The notes under the pieces are model-generated. The model saw only the letters and a list, made by a program, of their open reading frames with translations. It was not told the DNA's origin and did not search any database. From NCBI GenBank assembly GCA_000708835.1, contig DF237148.1, positions 84,556 through 148,555 on the forward strand: 64,000 bases of DNA. The letters run 5' to 3'. Made by a program: the position numbers and the translations under genes. The DNA is from Klebsormidium nitens (lineage: Eukaryota; Streptophyta; Klebsormidiophyceae; Klebsormidiales; Klebsormidiaceae). Of the stretch, positions 33,890 through 47,106 are shown in pieces; the stretch's first letter is position 1; each line of letters begins with the position of its first letter.

Positions 33890-36359
33890 GAAACCTAAGC
33901 TAACATATGGTCAAGTTTTGGTATCCGAAGGCTCCGAAGTCGTTGAGATGCCTCCAAGATATGCTCAAGCGTGAGTGCACAAGTTAATCTGGAATGCAAG
34001 GCAGGTCGAGATTTATGATTCTACCTGACCGTGAGATGAGAAGAAAGCTTAGAGTTGAAAGAAATCATGGTTGTCTCGAGAGCTCGGTCGGATTAACAAA
34101 CAACCATCGATCACCTGATTCCTCGCCAATCCGAGGTGAATTCTAACTCTTAATCAAATCAGCGCGCTGTAGAGCCACTGAACAGCGATTGAAGTCCCTG
34201 TGTTAAGCATTTCTGGAGCTGATGTGTTTTTGTTCAGTAAGTGTTCTGTGCGAGCTCAGCGGAAAACGGCACTGAGTCACTCTGGCAGCGGAGAATCAAG
34301 ATCGTCTGCGTTGATTGGTTGACAAGGACTCTTTTTCTTACAGACATTCAGAAAGTCTTGTTAGAATGCGCGTACCTGCAGCCGCCGCTAAGTGCTGCCG
34401 TTTCCGTGCGCGAGCTCCTCTAGCCATATTGAACAGTGTCGTTTGCACGTCAGCAAAGGTGGCGCTCTTGCGCTCTCAGGAAGTGTGGAGACCTTCTGAT
34501 CTGAAGATGCCAAGAGTCACCAGGAGTGACTAAGGAACGGTTTAAGCAGAGTGACGTTACCACCGCTGTAAGCAGGCCGCGCGTACCCGTCAGGGTTTTG
34601 CTGGGGTTTTCGGCAAGGGTTTTACGAAGGTTGAGGACGGTCCGCGGTGCGGCCCTGTGCGGCCGCGCTTTTGCGACTTTGACAGTGAGAGCCGGCGACG
34701 GCTGGCCGCGAGTCGAAGTGTGAACCGCGTCTTGAAAGCCAAGCAATTTTGTTTGTCGTCTGCCGGCATCGCCAGGCCGGTTTGTTCTACGATCGAAGAG
34801 CCTCTGGAGAGCGGAACGGCCTAAGCAAGCCTTTCGGCAACAAAAACACTCAAGGCCCTGCGCTTCCGAGGCTGCCCTAATGAAGGGCGAGACAGATTGT
34901 TTGTGGCTCCGGCGGCAGCCGGGCCGAAGCATGAATTGACCGGTCTGCCAAAAGTAATCAGGTTTTGGAAACCCGTCCTGCAAGCGCCAGACTGGTGTAA
35001 CAAATCAACTCGAGATACATTACACGAAGTGGAGCAGCTTTGAAAAATTTAAGCTCTGCCAGCAACAGGCGGCATGGGTCAAGTACAAGCAGGTCTATCG
35101 GAAGGTTTACGCTGACCCTGAGCTGGATTAGAAGCGTTTTGAGGCTTTTGCGGAGGCTGCTGAGGGCCTCGTTTCAGCGAAAGAACGAGCGGCCCGCAAT
35201 GGTGACGTCATGCCGAGCGTCGGGCTTAAGCGGCCTACGCCGACAGACTTATTGGGGAGCCGAGGTGGCCCGAGCCTTTGGAGGAAATCTGAGCTCAGCT
35301 GCCAGCTCTTTTGAATCAGGGACATTGCCTGATTCATTTGCCTCTGTCCGTGCTTCTCTCTCGATTACAGACAAAAACATTGCATCTGTAATCGATGCAA
35401 TGTACATACATTTGATGTAAATTTTGTTCAAAGAGCGCCAGTATTAGCTAGCTAGCTGCTCGGATCTTGCAGTAATCAGAGTCACCTGCAGCATGGCCAT
35501 GCTGCCACTTATTTCCATTCTGAGCAACGACAGTCAGCTGAGTGAGCGAGCTTCTCGAATCAGATTACGAGGTTGATGCATGAATACGAGATTGTGATTC
35601 ACTAGCTTCTAGCTGCGCCAATTTCATGTCTGACCATCCGACCATGTAAATTCCGTCGATCATATCTAGCGCTTAACATGGCTTAACATTCAAGTCTCGG
35701 TCCCTCGATTCGCAGTGACTGTTTGAATTAACATCCTATAGGTCTGGCACTGACTCAACCGAGCACGTCATGGATAACGAATTCGCCTTCTGACACATGA
35801 ATTAGCTGGCGGCATGCCTAATTGCCATGCATGTCCCGACCTACCGCTTGATTGTTCCAAATTCCGGCCATGCAATGACGCTTATAATGTGATCTGTGAC
35901 AATGTGTTCTAAGTTGCATCTTAAGGCATGCATCCGATCGATCCTGGAATTATATGGAAGTTCGTCCGATTACATGAATGATGGTGCATGCTGGCGAGGC
36001 GCGGCTGCCAGCTGGGTTCGAGAAATAATCTATCTTACCGAGCTAGCATCAATGAGTTAGCATGCGAATGGCCAATTGCAAGCTGCCGACAATTTTCACT
36101 CGCAGTCACTGTGGTTCTAGCTTTTGAGTTGGAAATTTCCCACAACTTCTTGTGTAATATTTGATGATGATATCAGCAATCTAGCCTTGTACAAAACCTC
36201 TATCTTACGACTGCAAAAGCACCGCATGCGCTGATTACTATGTAACACGTTCTCTGCAGGGTGGACCACTAGCCCTTGACTTAATGTATACACCTCGAAA
36301 ACGCCCTACACATCGACACTACCAACTATAAAGCACCCTGGAAACGGCGGACCTCACTT
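33890..36359. other. Intergenic; propeptide-like fragment only
   Basis: This stretch lies upstream of the F-box gene and downstream of the MYND gene. It should contain the F-box gene's first exon and promoter, but I could not place them. Besides the I29-like fragment at 35012-35314, the region from 35430 to 36300 is AT-richer, with many GCATGC and AGCTAGC words and no coding signal. Confidence 0.35.
35012..35314 (+). pseudogene. Fragment resembling an I29 (papain propeptide) domain
   Basis: One frame reads FEKFKLCQQQAAWVKYKQVY, then RKVYADPELD, a TAG stop (35129-35131), then KRFEAFAEAAEGLV. The spacing of W..KY.K.Y..(E/D)..E..(K)RF.AF matches the cathepsin propeptide inhibitor (I29) pattern, and the stop sits where a Glu or Gln codon is usual. 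No papain-type catalytic domain follows before the stop at 35312. I read it as a broken fragment of a cysteine-protease propeptide or stand-alone inhibitor; the short match keeps confidence low. Confidence 0.45.
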
Positions 36360-39300
36360 TCACTTTTGCTTCTTTCCGTCCTTCTCCTTACACGCTTTCT
36401 TGTGCTCGGGCCAGTCCTTCTTCTGGCATGCCGCGCTACAGTACTCAGCCCCATGGCACCGCGCGCACCGCTTGAGCTCCTCTACCTCGATCCCACACAT
36501 GCTGCACTTCGATCCCTTCAAGTTCGACGTCCGGAACGCTTCTTCCAGGGTGGCCCACCGCGCAGCCTGCGACTCGGGCGTATCCGCGTCGAGCGCCTTG
36601 AAGAGTCGCGGTATGAGGTCCTCCTTCCCGGTAATGAGGTCAAGGCTGAAGCCCACGATGTTCGAGCCGTAGTGGTACTTCACGCACCGCTTTTGCGCGA
36701 AGTCGTCGATCGTCGGCGGCATGCCGGCAAAATGCAGCTCGGGAGAGCCGGGTCGCAGGCGCCGAGTGATCAGCCGCAGCAGCTGCGCCTGTTCCACACG
36801 CCGTTCCCAGTCCCGTTCGTCGCCGTCGTGGATCGCGAGCACGATCGGGGGCACCATCTGATCCAAGAGCTGCTCATACCCCGCGCCGTCCTCGTGCAGC
36901 GCCTCGGCGACCGCGGCGCACGCCATGTTCACCCGCTGGTAGAACGGCGACGTCAGCAGGGACGCGAACGCGGCCGCCGCGCGCGTCGAGACGACGAGCT
37001 CGGCCAGCCGCGGCAGGGTTTGGAGGCTTAGCGACGTGCCGGCGGTCAGGAGGTCCGGGTCGCGCGGCCGCCCCTGCTGGCGTGCGACGTCTTCCAGGAT
37101 CCGCCCGAACGCGTGCAAGAGGAAGGTCGTCATCTGGAGCAGCAACCTCTGGTCGGGGGGGGACGACGTGGCGCCCCCACGGCGCTCCACCTCAGCGACG
37201 AACAGGTTTAGGAGCCCCGGGAAGGCGTGCGTCAGGAGGAGAGATTCTGACACGGCGCCGGAGTGGTAGAGGTCGACGACGAGAGACCGTGCTTCGATCT
37301 AGACTAGCGCGTCAGGGATGGTGCCGAGGAGGCGGCACGCTGTCTCGAGAAATGGAGTGGGAAGTGGGGGGGCCGTCGGGGTGTTGATAAGCAGTCGGAG
37401 GAGACACGCGTATGATGCCTGGACGATCTGCAAGCGAGCACCGAAATCTAAATTACGGCCAGTTCGAGACATAATCAGGCTGCGTTCGTTCCCTTGCTGG
37501 AGGAATCAATAGGGTTACTGTGTGTAGGCAAGTCACATCAGTTCCCTCTTCACATGTGACATGACTCGGCTGCGGAGCCTCAAGCTGGCCCCCAAGCTTG
37601 AAAGAAAAGTTGGGCGAAGTATGCGATGTCTTCACGGTAGCTTGATTCAACCGGCAACTCTCCACCGCTCTTCTACACAATGAAAGTCGTCGAGGAATCT
37701 GTTAGGACTGGTATCACACAGTCCACTTGGTCCTGACAAGCGAAAGAACTGTTCGAGGCCAGCAACGGCCGACTTTCAAAGATTCGATCATGTGAGGATC
37801 AGTAAGCTGCTCAAAAACATTCTGGGTAGGCCAGAAAGTGGTTTGACACAGGCATCTCAAGAAAACCCCGACAAACAACACGAGAGGCGATCGGGCCCCA
37901 GCTGAAGCGGACTGAAAGTCACCCCGCTCCTAAAACCCGATATTTGAACCAAGTTTCGAAGACATAATGAGGCAACTGAGTGACCCAGATTATCCTCCTC
38001 ACTTTGCCTAATTAGCACGAGTGGCATGGTTGTCCAGATGTCAATCTGGATCCCATCGGCTTCAAGCATGAGATGCAAAGCGATCAGTTGAGCACTCACT
38101 GTGTGAGGCTCGACGCCCTCAAGCCCTTTGCTGGGGTTGTCTACGGAGTCCTTCAGCAGAGTGAGAAGCTTCCATGCGTCCTTGTGTTGCGCAATGGCCT
38201 TGCGGACGTCCGCAGCTTCGGGTCGTTTGGCTGGCCTGCAAGCAGAAATACAAAATCAGCCTTTGCTATCAAACTCAACGGTCATGTTTGACCGAAAATA
38301 CGCGCCTCTGGGATCTCGCCGTTCATAATGCAGATTGCATAGCCCGTGCTTCTTTTCGAAGCACCAGACTGAGCACCGGCACGGTTTGCAAAGCTCAGCC
38401 AATTCAGACTGGCCTGGTTGCCGTGCTAGAATTGCACTCAATGATGTCCTTTCCATGTTCCAAGGCAGGCAGCTAGCTTGGGTAGAGGTGCAGCGTTGGT
38501 CACCATAAGGGCCCACCTGATATCCAGATTCTTTTTATTCGTGCATTCATAGACGAGAGATTGGTGCGGAGAATCAATAAGTAGGACAGGAAAGGAGGAC
38601 TCTTATGCACAAGCAGTCTCGCTGCAGGCTCTTCTAATGAAATATACAGCAGCCTATCAAGACCCACTTGATGTACAGTACTACACTTTAAAGCTTGACG
38701 GTCCGTTCCATCCTGGCCCGTTTACCTTGTCTGGAGAAGACCTATCTACGTTTATCGAACAAACATCACGCTGACTTACTCGCTGAGGAACCACAGGTGC
38801 AGCAGCAACGACAGCGACATGGCCCTGACCCCTGAGAAGATGTTGGGTTCCTCCAGAAGGTAGTGAAAGATCGGTTTCAGCAGCTCTGCAAGAGGTGTAA
38901 AGGGTGGGGTTTTTGAACAGAATTTAATTCCAGGATGATGTAAAGGTGGTGGCAAAGTTACAGAACGAGCAGTGTGTACCAGCCTTTTGGCTTCTCACTG
39001 GTGGATCAGAAACGAGGAGATCTTTGCCAACTGTGAAACCTCGCCAAATGCGTTTGGGGTGGTGGTCATGCTGTAAAAGCTGTCTGAATGTCTCTAAGCC
39101 GCGGAACCTTGCTCTGATACTTGTATGTTATGCTTGACAATGAATTGGAGAATTTGAAGCGCTGAGCAATGCAAGCATGACCGCAATCAGGAACTAGTCA
39201 ATCGCTACAATAAAAGTGCGAATCAGCACTGCTACCAAGCCAAGGAGCCTGATCTGAGAAGCACATCTGATTCCCAAACACTGCTCGCTTTCTTGAAATG

Positions 39301-40052
39301 TTCCCAAATCTCACCTGCGTTTGATGCTAGCTGTGGCTTGTCAAGTTGCACCAGCGTCGCGAACCACAGCACTGTCGCACAATTGTGGCACAGCCTCTGA
39401 TAGTAGCTCTTTTCTTTTTCTGCGCTGCTGAAATCAGGGAGAGCACACCAGATCTTGACAATTGCGTCCACAATCCCTTCTTTGAGCATCCACCGGTAGA
39501 GCTTCCCCGATGCTTTCTTCGCCTCCTTCTGACTGCCTGGATTGACGAGATGGTCGTACCATGGCTTCCCCATCGACTTTAGAAAGGCCAGGGCTGCTCG
39601 TAGAGCCTCGTCATGCAAAATCTCTGGATTCTTCAAATCCCTCTTCTTTGCCACAACTGCCGCGATTGGTCGCACCGCGCCAAACTCCCAAGCTTTGGAG
39701 GACAGTTCAGAATCGCGTCGACAAAGAGAGCAAGACGGTCTGCGGCTATCGCAATGCCGGTGTCTTGGGCTTCTCGTCCGCGGAACCCCCCGAGCTGCGT
39801 GCACACGATTTTAAACAGGCCGATGTCGACCATTTCCTGAACCTGCTTCGGAGAGGCTTTTTTCAGTTTCTCCTCGAAGGCGTCCGTCATGACCAGCACT
39901 TCCAGCTTTGACTTCTTATCGAGCAATGGCAGCAATGCCCTATGCTGCCGGTTCATGGGAGTGTCCGGGCCATCCATCATTTGGAGCATGGCGGCGTCAA
40001 TCTCTTTCATTGACATTGGACAGTCATCACTGTCCTCACTTGGAGGTGCCAT
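36360..40052 (-). CDS. MYND zinc-finger protein, four exons, with two lesions
   Basis: Minus-strand exons: 40052-39315, 38885-38780, 38235-38100 and 37427-36360. The splice phases chain through all four if one base is restored in exon 1 near 39705, where the frame jumps from VDAILNC to SSKAWEFGAVRP. The last exon also has an in-frame TAG (37301-37299) between IPDALV and IEARSLVVDLYHSG, with the same frame continuing well on both sides. The protein (about 680 residues) is mostly helical with no recognised domain until a C-terminal MYND finger (CSMC, CARC, YCSAACQ, HKKAC). MYND fingers mediate protein-protein contacts. Either this is a young pseudogene or the two lesions are sequence errors; intact splice sites and finger favour the latter or very recent loss. 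It is head to head with eS26. Confidence 0.75.
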
Positions 40053-40467
40053 TGCGCTGCGACGGACCCCTACCTTGGACACTGATTTCTAGCTAGGTGC
40101 TAAGAGTCCTAGCTTCCCGAGATAGTAACATGGACGAAGACCCTGCGCCTTGGCAGGAAAGCAATCGAGAATTGCATCTGGATAATCTGAAAGCCAGCAG
40201 GCTGCGCTAGGAGCAGACGAGCTGGAAACTAGAGGTGGAACAACCTCACACATCCGAGGTTAATCGTAGCCCAGTACGCACTTACCGGGGACCCGATTCA
40301 CCTTTTCAAACCCTTGTAGACTGTAGTCACCAACTTCAACGTGCACGGTTTGAATCCCCGGTCCAAAGGTCATCCACCTCGGCTCCGCAGAAGCAAAGGC
40401 TGGCACCAACGTTGCCTCTTCCTCTTTTCCCTCTGCGAGGAGCACAAGGGGGCGACAGGTCGCAGCC
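40053..40467. promoter_or_regulatory. Bidirectional upstream region, MYND (-) and eS26 (+)
   Basis: Only 415 bases separate the two divergent start codons. A pyrimidine-rich run at 40413-40434 lies about 33 bases before the eS26 ATG and looks like the 5' TOP-type tract of ribosomal-protein transcripts. The assignment is by position and composition. Confidence 0.45.
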
Positions 40468-42744
40468 ATGACGGTCAAGCGCAGGAACCACGGGCGGAGC
40501 AAGCATGGCCGTGGGCACAGCGGGTTCATCCGCTGCTCCAACTGCGGTCGTTCAGTGCCCAAGGTAAGCGGCAGAGGCGCGGTCTGTTTTGGCGATCCTG
40601 TTGGAGTTTGCGCAGACCATTACCGATGTGTATGGGTGAAGGTGGGGAGGTCGAGGTGGGGAGCAGGGAGGATGGAATAGAGAGAAAACTCGGTTTAGGC
40701 AGTGAAGCAATGATATGTGTTCTTCGGGAAGCTCAAGGAGGACGGCTTCATTTTTTAAGCTTTGACTCCGTTGTTTTGAGAGAGGGGACGGGCAAACTTG
40801 ACCGTATCAGCTTAGGTGAGCTAGGGATGCTAGGTCCGGAGAGTACTGTGACACAGACCAGAGGGCATGCAATCTGCACATATCAGGACAGGATGGCAAG
40901 TCAAGGGCTGCCGAGGAGAAGGGAGCTTTGGCTTAGGGTCGGCTGTGCATGATCAGAAATGGACGCGGTCCCGTTGTATTCTGGTTAAGAGAAGGCCATA
41001 GCAGATTAGCAGCTGCAGTCCTTAAAACCTGGGGCTGTACCTCTTGTCGCTGTGAAGCAATCCGTAGAGGCCTGGGTTTGTGTGGTCATTGCGACACTCC
41101 TGGCTTCGGGATCTAGCGGTCAAGAGCGATCGTACACAGGAGCAACATCAAGTTTGAATGGGGCCTGAGGCATAAGGGCAAAAGGCGGCGCAATTGATCG
41201 ATGCTTGTGACCCTTTTCCTGAGACTGTATCCCGTTTGCTTTCTGCAGGACAAGGCCATCAAGAGATACCTTGTGAGGAACATTGTGGAGCAGGCAGCGG
41301 TCCGTGATGTGCAGGACGCCTGCGTGTTTGACGGATATGTGCTGCCCAAGCTGTACGCAAAGATGCAGGTATGAGAAAGTGCCACTCTAATGCAAACGTA
41401 ATTTGAACGCCAGGAGTCAGGGCAGGTTTTGCCGATGCATTCGGAGCGCACACATCATCAGTCAGGAAGGCAACAGAATTGGGCTTTGGTAATGGTGCCG
41501 AGCAGGGGCACTGGAGGTGCATTCCAGTCGGACTTGCCAAAGTGAAAGGAGCAATTGCAAGGTCATCCATCTGCGTGGTCGACATCTGGGGTTTAGGATT
41601 TTGTAAGGAGCTGTTTACCTATGTAGCACTGGCCGCGCACGATACGAGGAAGGACTAGACGCCGCCGAACTCGCACAAAAGAGTCCATGACAGCAGGGGT
41701 ACTTTCTTTCGGTCATCCCCCTCTCATGAACCATTACCGTGCTGTCTGTCGTTGGACTTGTTCACCGCATTTGTCGTCAAGGTGTTTCTGGAAGCGCAAA
41801 CGGCCTAGAATTGGTTTGCAAAGAAGCCCGCTTCTTCTGGAAGGGCACCCTGCTGGCTTGCTGCCCCTATACTGCTAGATCAGAACGGTTTTTGGGCTAG
41901 AAGGGGCCACTTTAGATTGATTGCTTGGGTTTGGTGAGCTGGCGGTTCCTGAGAAAGCTTTGATTTTCACGGGCACGCAAGTGTGCTACGACTTAGGGGC
42001 GCTGAGAAGCCGTGATAATCTAAATCAGGTCTGATTTGGTGCGACAATTGAGGGCCTTCATCAGGAAGATGCACCCGCTCTGTCCACATCTTTCGATACA
42101 TGCCACACGTTCCTGGCTTGTCTATTTTCAATGGAAGAGCTTTCTGCCCTATCTGGACGACACACAAGTAGAGGTGGACAATGGGTGAAACAGCTTGCGC
42201 TGCTTGGGGTCCTAGGCAAGAGCCAAGGCATTCCAAGTGCTCCAATAGAACGGGGACATCGGCCCGTTGTGAAGGGGGGACTGCCAGTCAGGACTGATTT
42301 CGTTCAGTAGCAGAAGGTCCCGTTGGGGCACAGCAGCTTACCCAGAAGCTCGCAATCTGGCTGTGGGTTCACAGCAAACCTGTAGTGGGGTTTCAGGGTT
42401 TCGGAGTATGACCGGCTTTATGCAAGCACACCCAAGAGCTGGTCCATGGTACGGTCAGGCTCCACCCAGATTGCTGGCAGTAATTTTACTCAATTAAGTT
42501 GCCGTCTTTTCTTATCCCACGTGAATTTACAAATGTACTGAGTGCACCTAATCTGTTTGTGCAGTACTGTGTGTCGTGCGCTGTCCACTCCCACGTCGTC
42601 CGGGTGCGGTCTCGCGTCGCGCGGAGGAACCGTGACCCCCCCCAGCGGTTCCGCCGCCCCAGGGAGACGGGCCCCCCCGGAGCGCCCGGCGCCCCCCGGC
42701 CAGGTGGCCCCCCGGCTGCCGCTGGGGCCGCTCAGCGGAAGTAG
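40468..42744 (+). CDS. RPS26: Cytosolic small-subunit ribosomal protein eS26
   Basis: Three exons: 40468-40563, 41249-41368 and 42565-42744, all phase 0, giving 131 residues. The start [17 protein letters not shown], the zinc ligands CSNC, the central [20 protein letters not shown] and [16 protein letters not shown] are all diagnostic of eS26, which sits at the mRNA exit channel of the 40S subunit. The family core ends near RDPPQRFRR. The remaining tail is unusually long and rich in Gly, Pro and Ala ([18 protein letters not shown]) before the stop. Introns are 685 and 1196 bases, and the first exon ends right after the zinc-ribbon knuckle. Confidence 0.96.
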
Positions 42745-45700
42745 AATGGTGTAGATGCAGGTTGCTGTTTGTGACCCGCCGTGCCGCGCTTCGTTGCCGT
42801 ACAAGGATACGTGTGCAAGGAAGAGACGCTGGATGTGGCGTGCTCAAATCTGAAAACGCAAGTGTTCTATCCACGTCTGGCTGTGAGCCGCTTCAGTGTG
42901 CCAAGTGCGCATCTAGGCTTTTGCAACTTCGGTTGTTGAAGAGCGATCGCTTACGTACAGTTCGTGCGTCATGCCTCCACAGTTGCACATTGGACACCTG
43001 GCAGCAAGGTCTGGACCAAACGCACAAGTCCAGATGCCCCAAAGCAGTACTCGTTTGTGGTTTGATGCCGGACTTTACAGACGGCGGTTATATCGATTGC
43101 CATGCTGACGCATGGCCAGAGGCATGCCTCGGCAAACTAGTAGTTTTCGGCTTGTGCTCACACATATCCCCGCTCGCTCGCCAGCTGGTTGCAGAATGTT
43201 TGAGGTATCAGGTCGTGGACAGAAAGCATGCATGTAGTCAAGGTCGATTTTCCAACCTACCGGCACCGGTGCGTCGTGAAGCTGAACATGTGCCCATACA
43301 TTGAATGGTTATGTATGTTATGTAAGCACCGGTCAACTGTGTCTCGCCGGAAGACCCGGTCATCTCATTGATACAACTGCGCGCCGAGTTCCAACATGCA
43401 GCAAGCGATCTGGCAACGAGTTCATGGCATGCTTATACACTGCATATCCGGGTCCGACTGTACTCAAAACTGAAATGCATGCAGTCCAGAAAACACAACC
43501 CCCAGTCCCAATGTAATCTTGCTGTTAGATCCAAACTTAGCCAGCTTGTGCAAGGCATGCCATAGTTGCAGCTGTCAATGCGGGCCCGTCCATGCATCGA
43601 GGCGCCAGGTGTAGACAGTCAGTTTCTGTTGGCCAGCATGCAGCCGCCCAGCTGTCAACTCATCACATGTCCGGCGAGCGGATGCAGCGCTGCCAATCAG
43701 CTGTGCCTACTTGACGCGTCTCCCATGACAATTGGCTATACGCAACTTCTGCAAAATGCAAAGCTAGTACTATAATGGACATAACGTGACGCAGGAATAC
43801 GACATATCTCGTATATGATAACATATATGATCATGGTGAGTCGATCATGACAGTCGAGTTGACTGCCGTTTGAGTCCTTTGTAGCTCAAATTCTAGGTGT
43901 ACCAGTCAGCGGAATATACCTACTGCAGAATTGCGCCCTTGCTGGGCTTCGCCTAGTAGCGAATACAGCTGGACATTGAGCTTCCTGTTGCGTAAAAGAA
44001 AGCCGTGGTGACACGTGTCATCAAGATACTTTTGAACCCGAAGGGTCGACTAGTAGGACGGCACAAACACTTTCAGGGCACTTTCACCTCTGGAACGGGA
44101 GTCATCTGGGTTGTCGTCTAGACTGTCAAGTCCTTGCATGAATCCTTGCAATCGGAAGAACAGATTTGTTCACGGTTAGATCCTTGAACCAGCCGATCGA
44201 CTTTCAGTGAGATTTCTTGCTATCGAGGACTCCCGCTTTCTGGCTTGCCAAATGGTCGGAGCAGATGGCACTTGAAGGACGGCCTGTGTAATTGTTTACT
44301 TGGCATTTGAAACGAAGAAACTAAACGGCTTCGCGTTTAAGCAGATCACATGGGCACACTGGTCGATTAGCAGGTTGCAGATTCTTAGGTCCGCTCATTA
44401 TTCAACCGTTGAGCCCATAAGCTTTCCATATCGAACGGTTAGGGATGACCACTAGATATCACGAGGAGCGATACTGGCAGCTACGCCAGAAGATTAGCCG
44501 TTCCCCGCTAGGCTGCAAGCCCCGTACCTTCTCTCAGAACTCCGCTCTCCTACATGAAACCTACATGTTCGGCCAGATTCTGTACTTAAGCAGGCTCTTA
44601 GGCAGGTGGAGAAGGACATAAACATCTCAAATGTTTTTCCGTCGCGAGATAGCGAGCTCCGCTAAGTTAGCAGAGTGGAAAAAAGGGAAATACCGATATC
44701 GAAGCCGGGCTGCGTAACGAAATCGCCAAACCAGGATCCAGATGCTGGTAGGGATAGGTGATGAGAATTACAACGAAGTTCCAGAACTCCGTGTCTCGAC
44801 CTTCAGATCCCAACGCGTATATGTAAGGGGAGTAAGGTCAAATGACGACACCTGCAATACCAGCGGAAAAAGTTGACATCCTTGAAGTGGCTTTTACAAG
44901 GGAGGACAGTGTTACATCATGTTATATAACGGGCCGGCGTCGAGAAAAGAAGCTGATTGCCTGCGAGAAGGCGCGCTTAACATAGCCGTCCCGCGTTCTG
45001 AAGTCTCGGTAGAGCGCAACGACCACACGAAGGGGTCAAACATTCAGAAGCTAACAAACCAGATGTCGCTCTGGCCCTTGCACAAGACAAGGTAATGACG
45101 AATAACGGCAAGTCTGACCTCTGATCAAGGAGAGCTCGGACCACTCTCGGAGGCAATCAAGAGAGAGACCTGAGAGACCTTCTTTGTCTGATGGGAAAGG
45201 TCAAATTTTGAACGGGAGGTGTAAAATCCAAAGCACTTGTCAAGCTTTACGGAAGTGAGGAGACGTTATTTTCTACTCGAAAAGGCTGCAGCATCTACTC
45301 AAGCCCGGAATGAGCAGGATCGCCCAAACTTCTAAGAGGGACCTCATGGGGTTGGAAGGCGATGCGTGGAGGAGATGAAGGGCCCGATCCACGGGGGCTG
45401 AAGCATATTCGGGTAATGTCGGCTACGGGTCCATCACGGCGGACTATATGAATCAAAGACTTCTGACGGGTTCTGTGCAATGCTAAACGTTTTGAGAGAG
45501 TTCAGAGCTCCCTCAGGGAACTTCAATCCAAGCGGTTGAGCGGATGAGTGAAGTCACGCTTCGGGGAGCAAGGATGTGGGCGCGAAATAACTTCACTCAG
45601 CAGTGGAACGAATGATTCGAACGAGGACTTGAGGTTCAACAAACGAACGAACGAATCGTGGTTGAGCGCACGATCGACCCCTGCTGCACCCGCTCTCAGT

Positions 45701-46734
45701 CAACACAACAGCCAGTCGGAAAGCGGCTACTAACACAACGAAAGCGGAGTATATACTCACGCTCAAAGTCAGATTCAGCGCACATGAGCAACATCAGATG
45801 AGTGACCGGACTTCTGCGACTGATAGGAACCTCGACCTCCGCCAAAACCTTGGCTCTAGTCTGCGGTTTCCGACTGATAATTGTCTCAAGATACGTGACA
45901 AGATTTCTTGTTCTGAGCAATCGGCAAGAAGAATGAGAGGAAAACTCCAACTTCTTGCACACGTGCCTACGAGACCAAAGAATCAGAATGTGGAGACTGA
46001 AGCGAGATTGACACGGTAAAGAGAATAGTGACAGCGGAACGAAGCTCGCGAAGACAGGATCCAAAACTTTCATTTCTTTGAAACATTCAGAAAAGCATGC
46101 GTAGAGCCAAAAAAGGAAAGCACCAACGTTTTGAGATGTGCTTGGCCAAATTCCAGTGTGGTATGGAAGCTAAGTCAATTTGAGAATTTGAGCTTAACAT
46201 GGGCAAGTTCTTTGGCTGTCCAGTCGACTTTAGAACTCATACGTCGAAACAAGTGAACCAGAGCACACGTCCTGGATGGGCTGATTGACTAAGCCGGAAG
46301 AGAGCTCTGCTCACAAACAAGTGTGGGCTTTGTCAGCAGTTTCTGATTCCAACGGCTTCAACCATAGAAAGGGCAATGAAACGGCAATCCACATTCCTTC
46401 TTTTCACAGATGATCTTGAAGGCCTGAGACGCTCAATGCTCTTGAGACGTCACGGTCAAAAGCGCATGGTCTTATTGTCCGTCTTTGCCTGTACTTATGT
46501 TCTTCAAAACAATCTGCACTCTTCAGCAGCCGCAAGCAATCTTTTCATACAGTAATTCTTATTTCCGGACCTCAACAAATCCTGCTCGAATCGAAGTCTT
46601 TGGTCATCTAAAAGCCTATCTCTACATTCTACAAATTTTTCAGTTTCTTACTTTTTTCAAGCATGCCGATATCTAGCACAAATCGCCCCGCATCCTGCGC
46701 CCACCTCAATGAATGCATCCGGTAAATCCTCTCG
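42745..46734. other. Intergenic; nothing recognised
   Basis: Four kilobases 3' of eS26. Open stretches are short, scattered over all frames and without family features. The region around 43770-43860 is AT-rich with TATATGAT and GATCATG words. I see no exon chain, RNA gene or transposon terminus. Confidence 0.4.
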
Positions 46735-47106
46735 CTAGCTCGTCCCCGTTCCCGCCTTCCGATCGTCCGTCAGATACGCCATCTCCGACGCGCGCACTCT
46801 GTCACCCACAAACCCGCTAAGCACGTCTTTTACCGCGTATACACACTCCCCGTCCGTAACAGCCCAGCTGAGGACCTCCCCTACGAACGCGGCAAACCGG
46901 CCGTCGGCACTCGTCGTAACCACCCAGCATCCGACCAGCTTGGACGGTCCGAATCGGACCACATCCTCTGTCGGCGAAACCATACATGTAGTCTTCTCAG
47001 CAGTTAGGAACTGCGCGAAGCTGGGTGAGGGACTGCAGCAATTCTGCAGTAGTGGGGTGCAACCAGCTATTGACGCCAGCTGCGGAGGTCTGGCGGTCTG
47101 CAGCAT
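46735..47106 (-). CDS. Hypothetical protein or terminal exon
   Basis: An open frame of 123 codons with an ATG at 47106. The 3' two-thirds looks coding: GC-rich third positions and a plausible protein segment (SKLVGCWVVTTSADGRFAAF, then WAVTDGECVYAVKDVLSG). A CAG acceptor precedes this part near 46966, so it could be the last exon of a gene whose upstream exons I could not find. I recognise no family. Confidence 0.3.
   Translation of the reverse strand: MLQTARPPQLASIAGCTPLLQNCCSPSPSFAQFLTAEKTTCMVSPTEDVVRFGPSKLVGCWVVTTSADGRFAAFVGEVLSWAVTDGECVYAVKDVLSGFVGDRVRASEMAYLTDDRKAGTGTS

Noticed and set aside
34450-34983. 177-codon minus-strand open frame
   Set aside because: No family features, codon use not gene-like, and no splice partners; likely chance in GC-rich sequence.
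45696-46073. 125-codon minus-strand open frame
   Set aside because: Composition and lack of any motif suggest chance; no exon chain around it.
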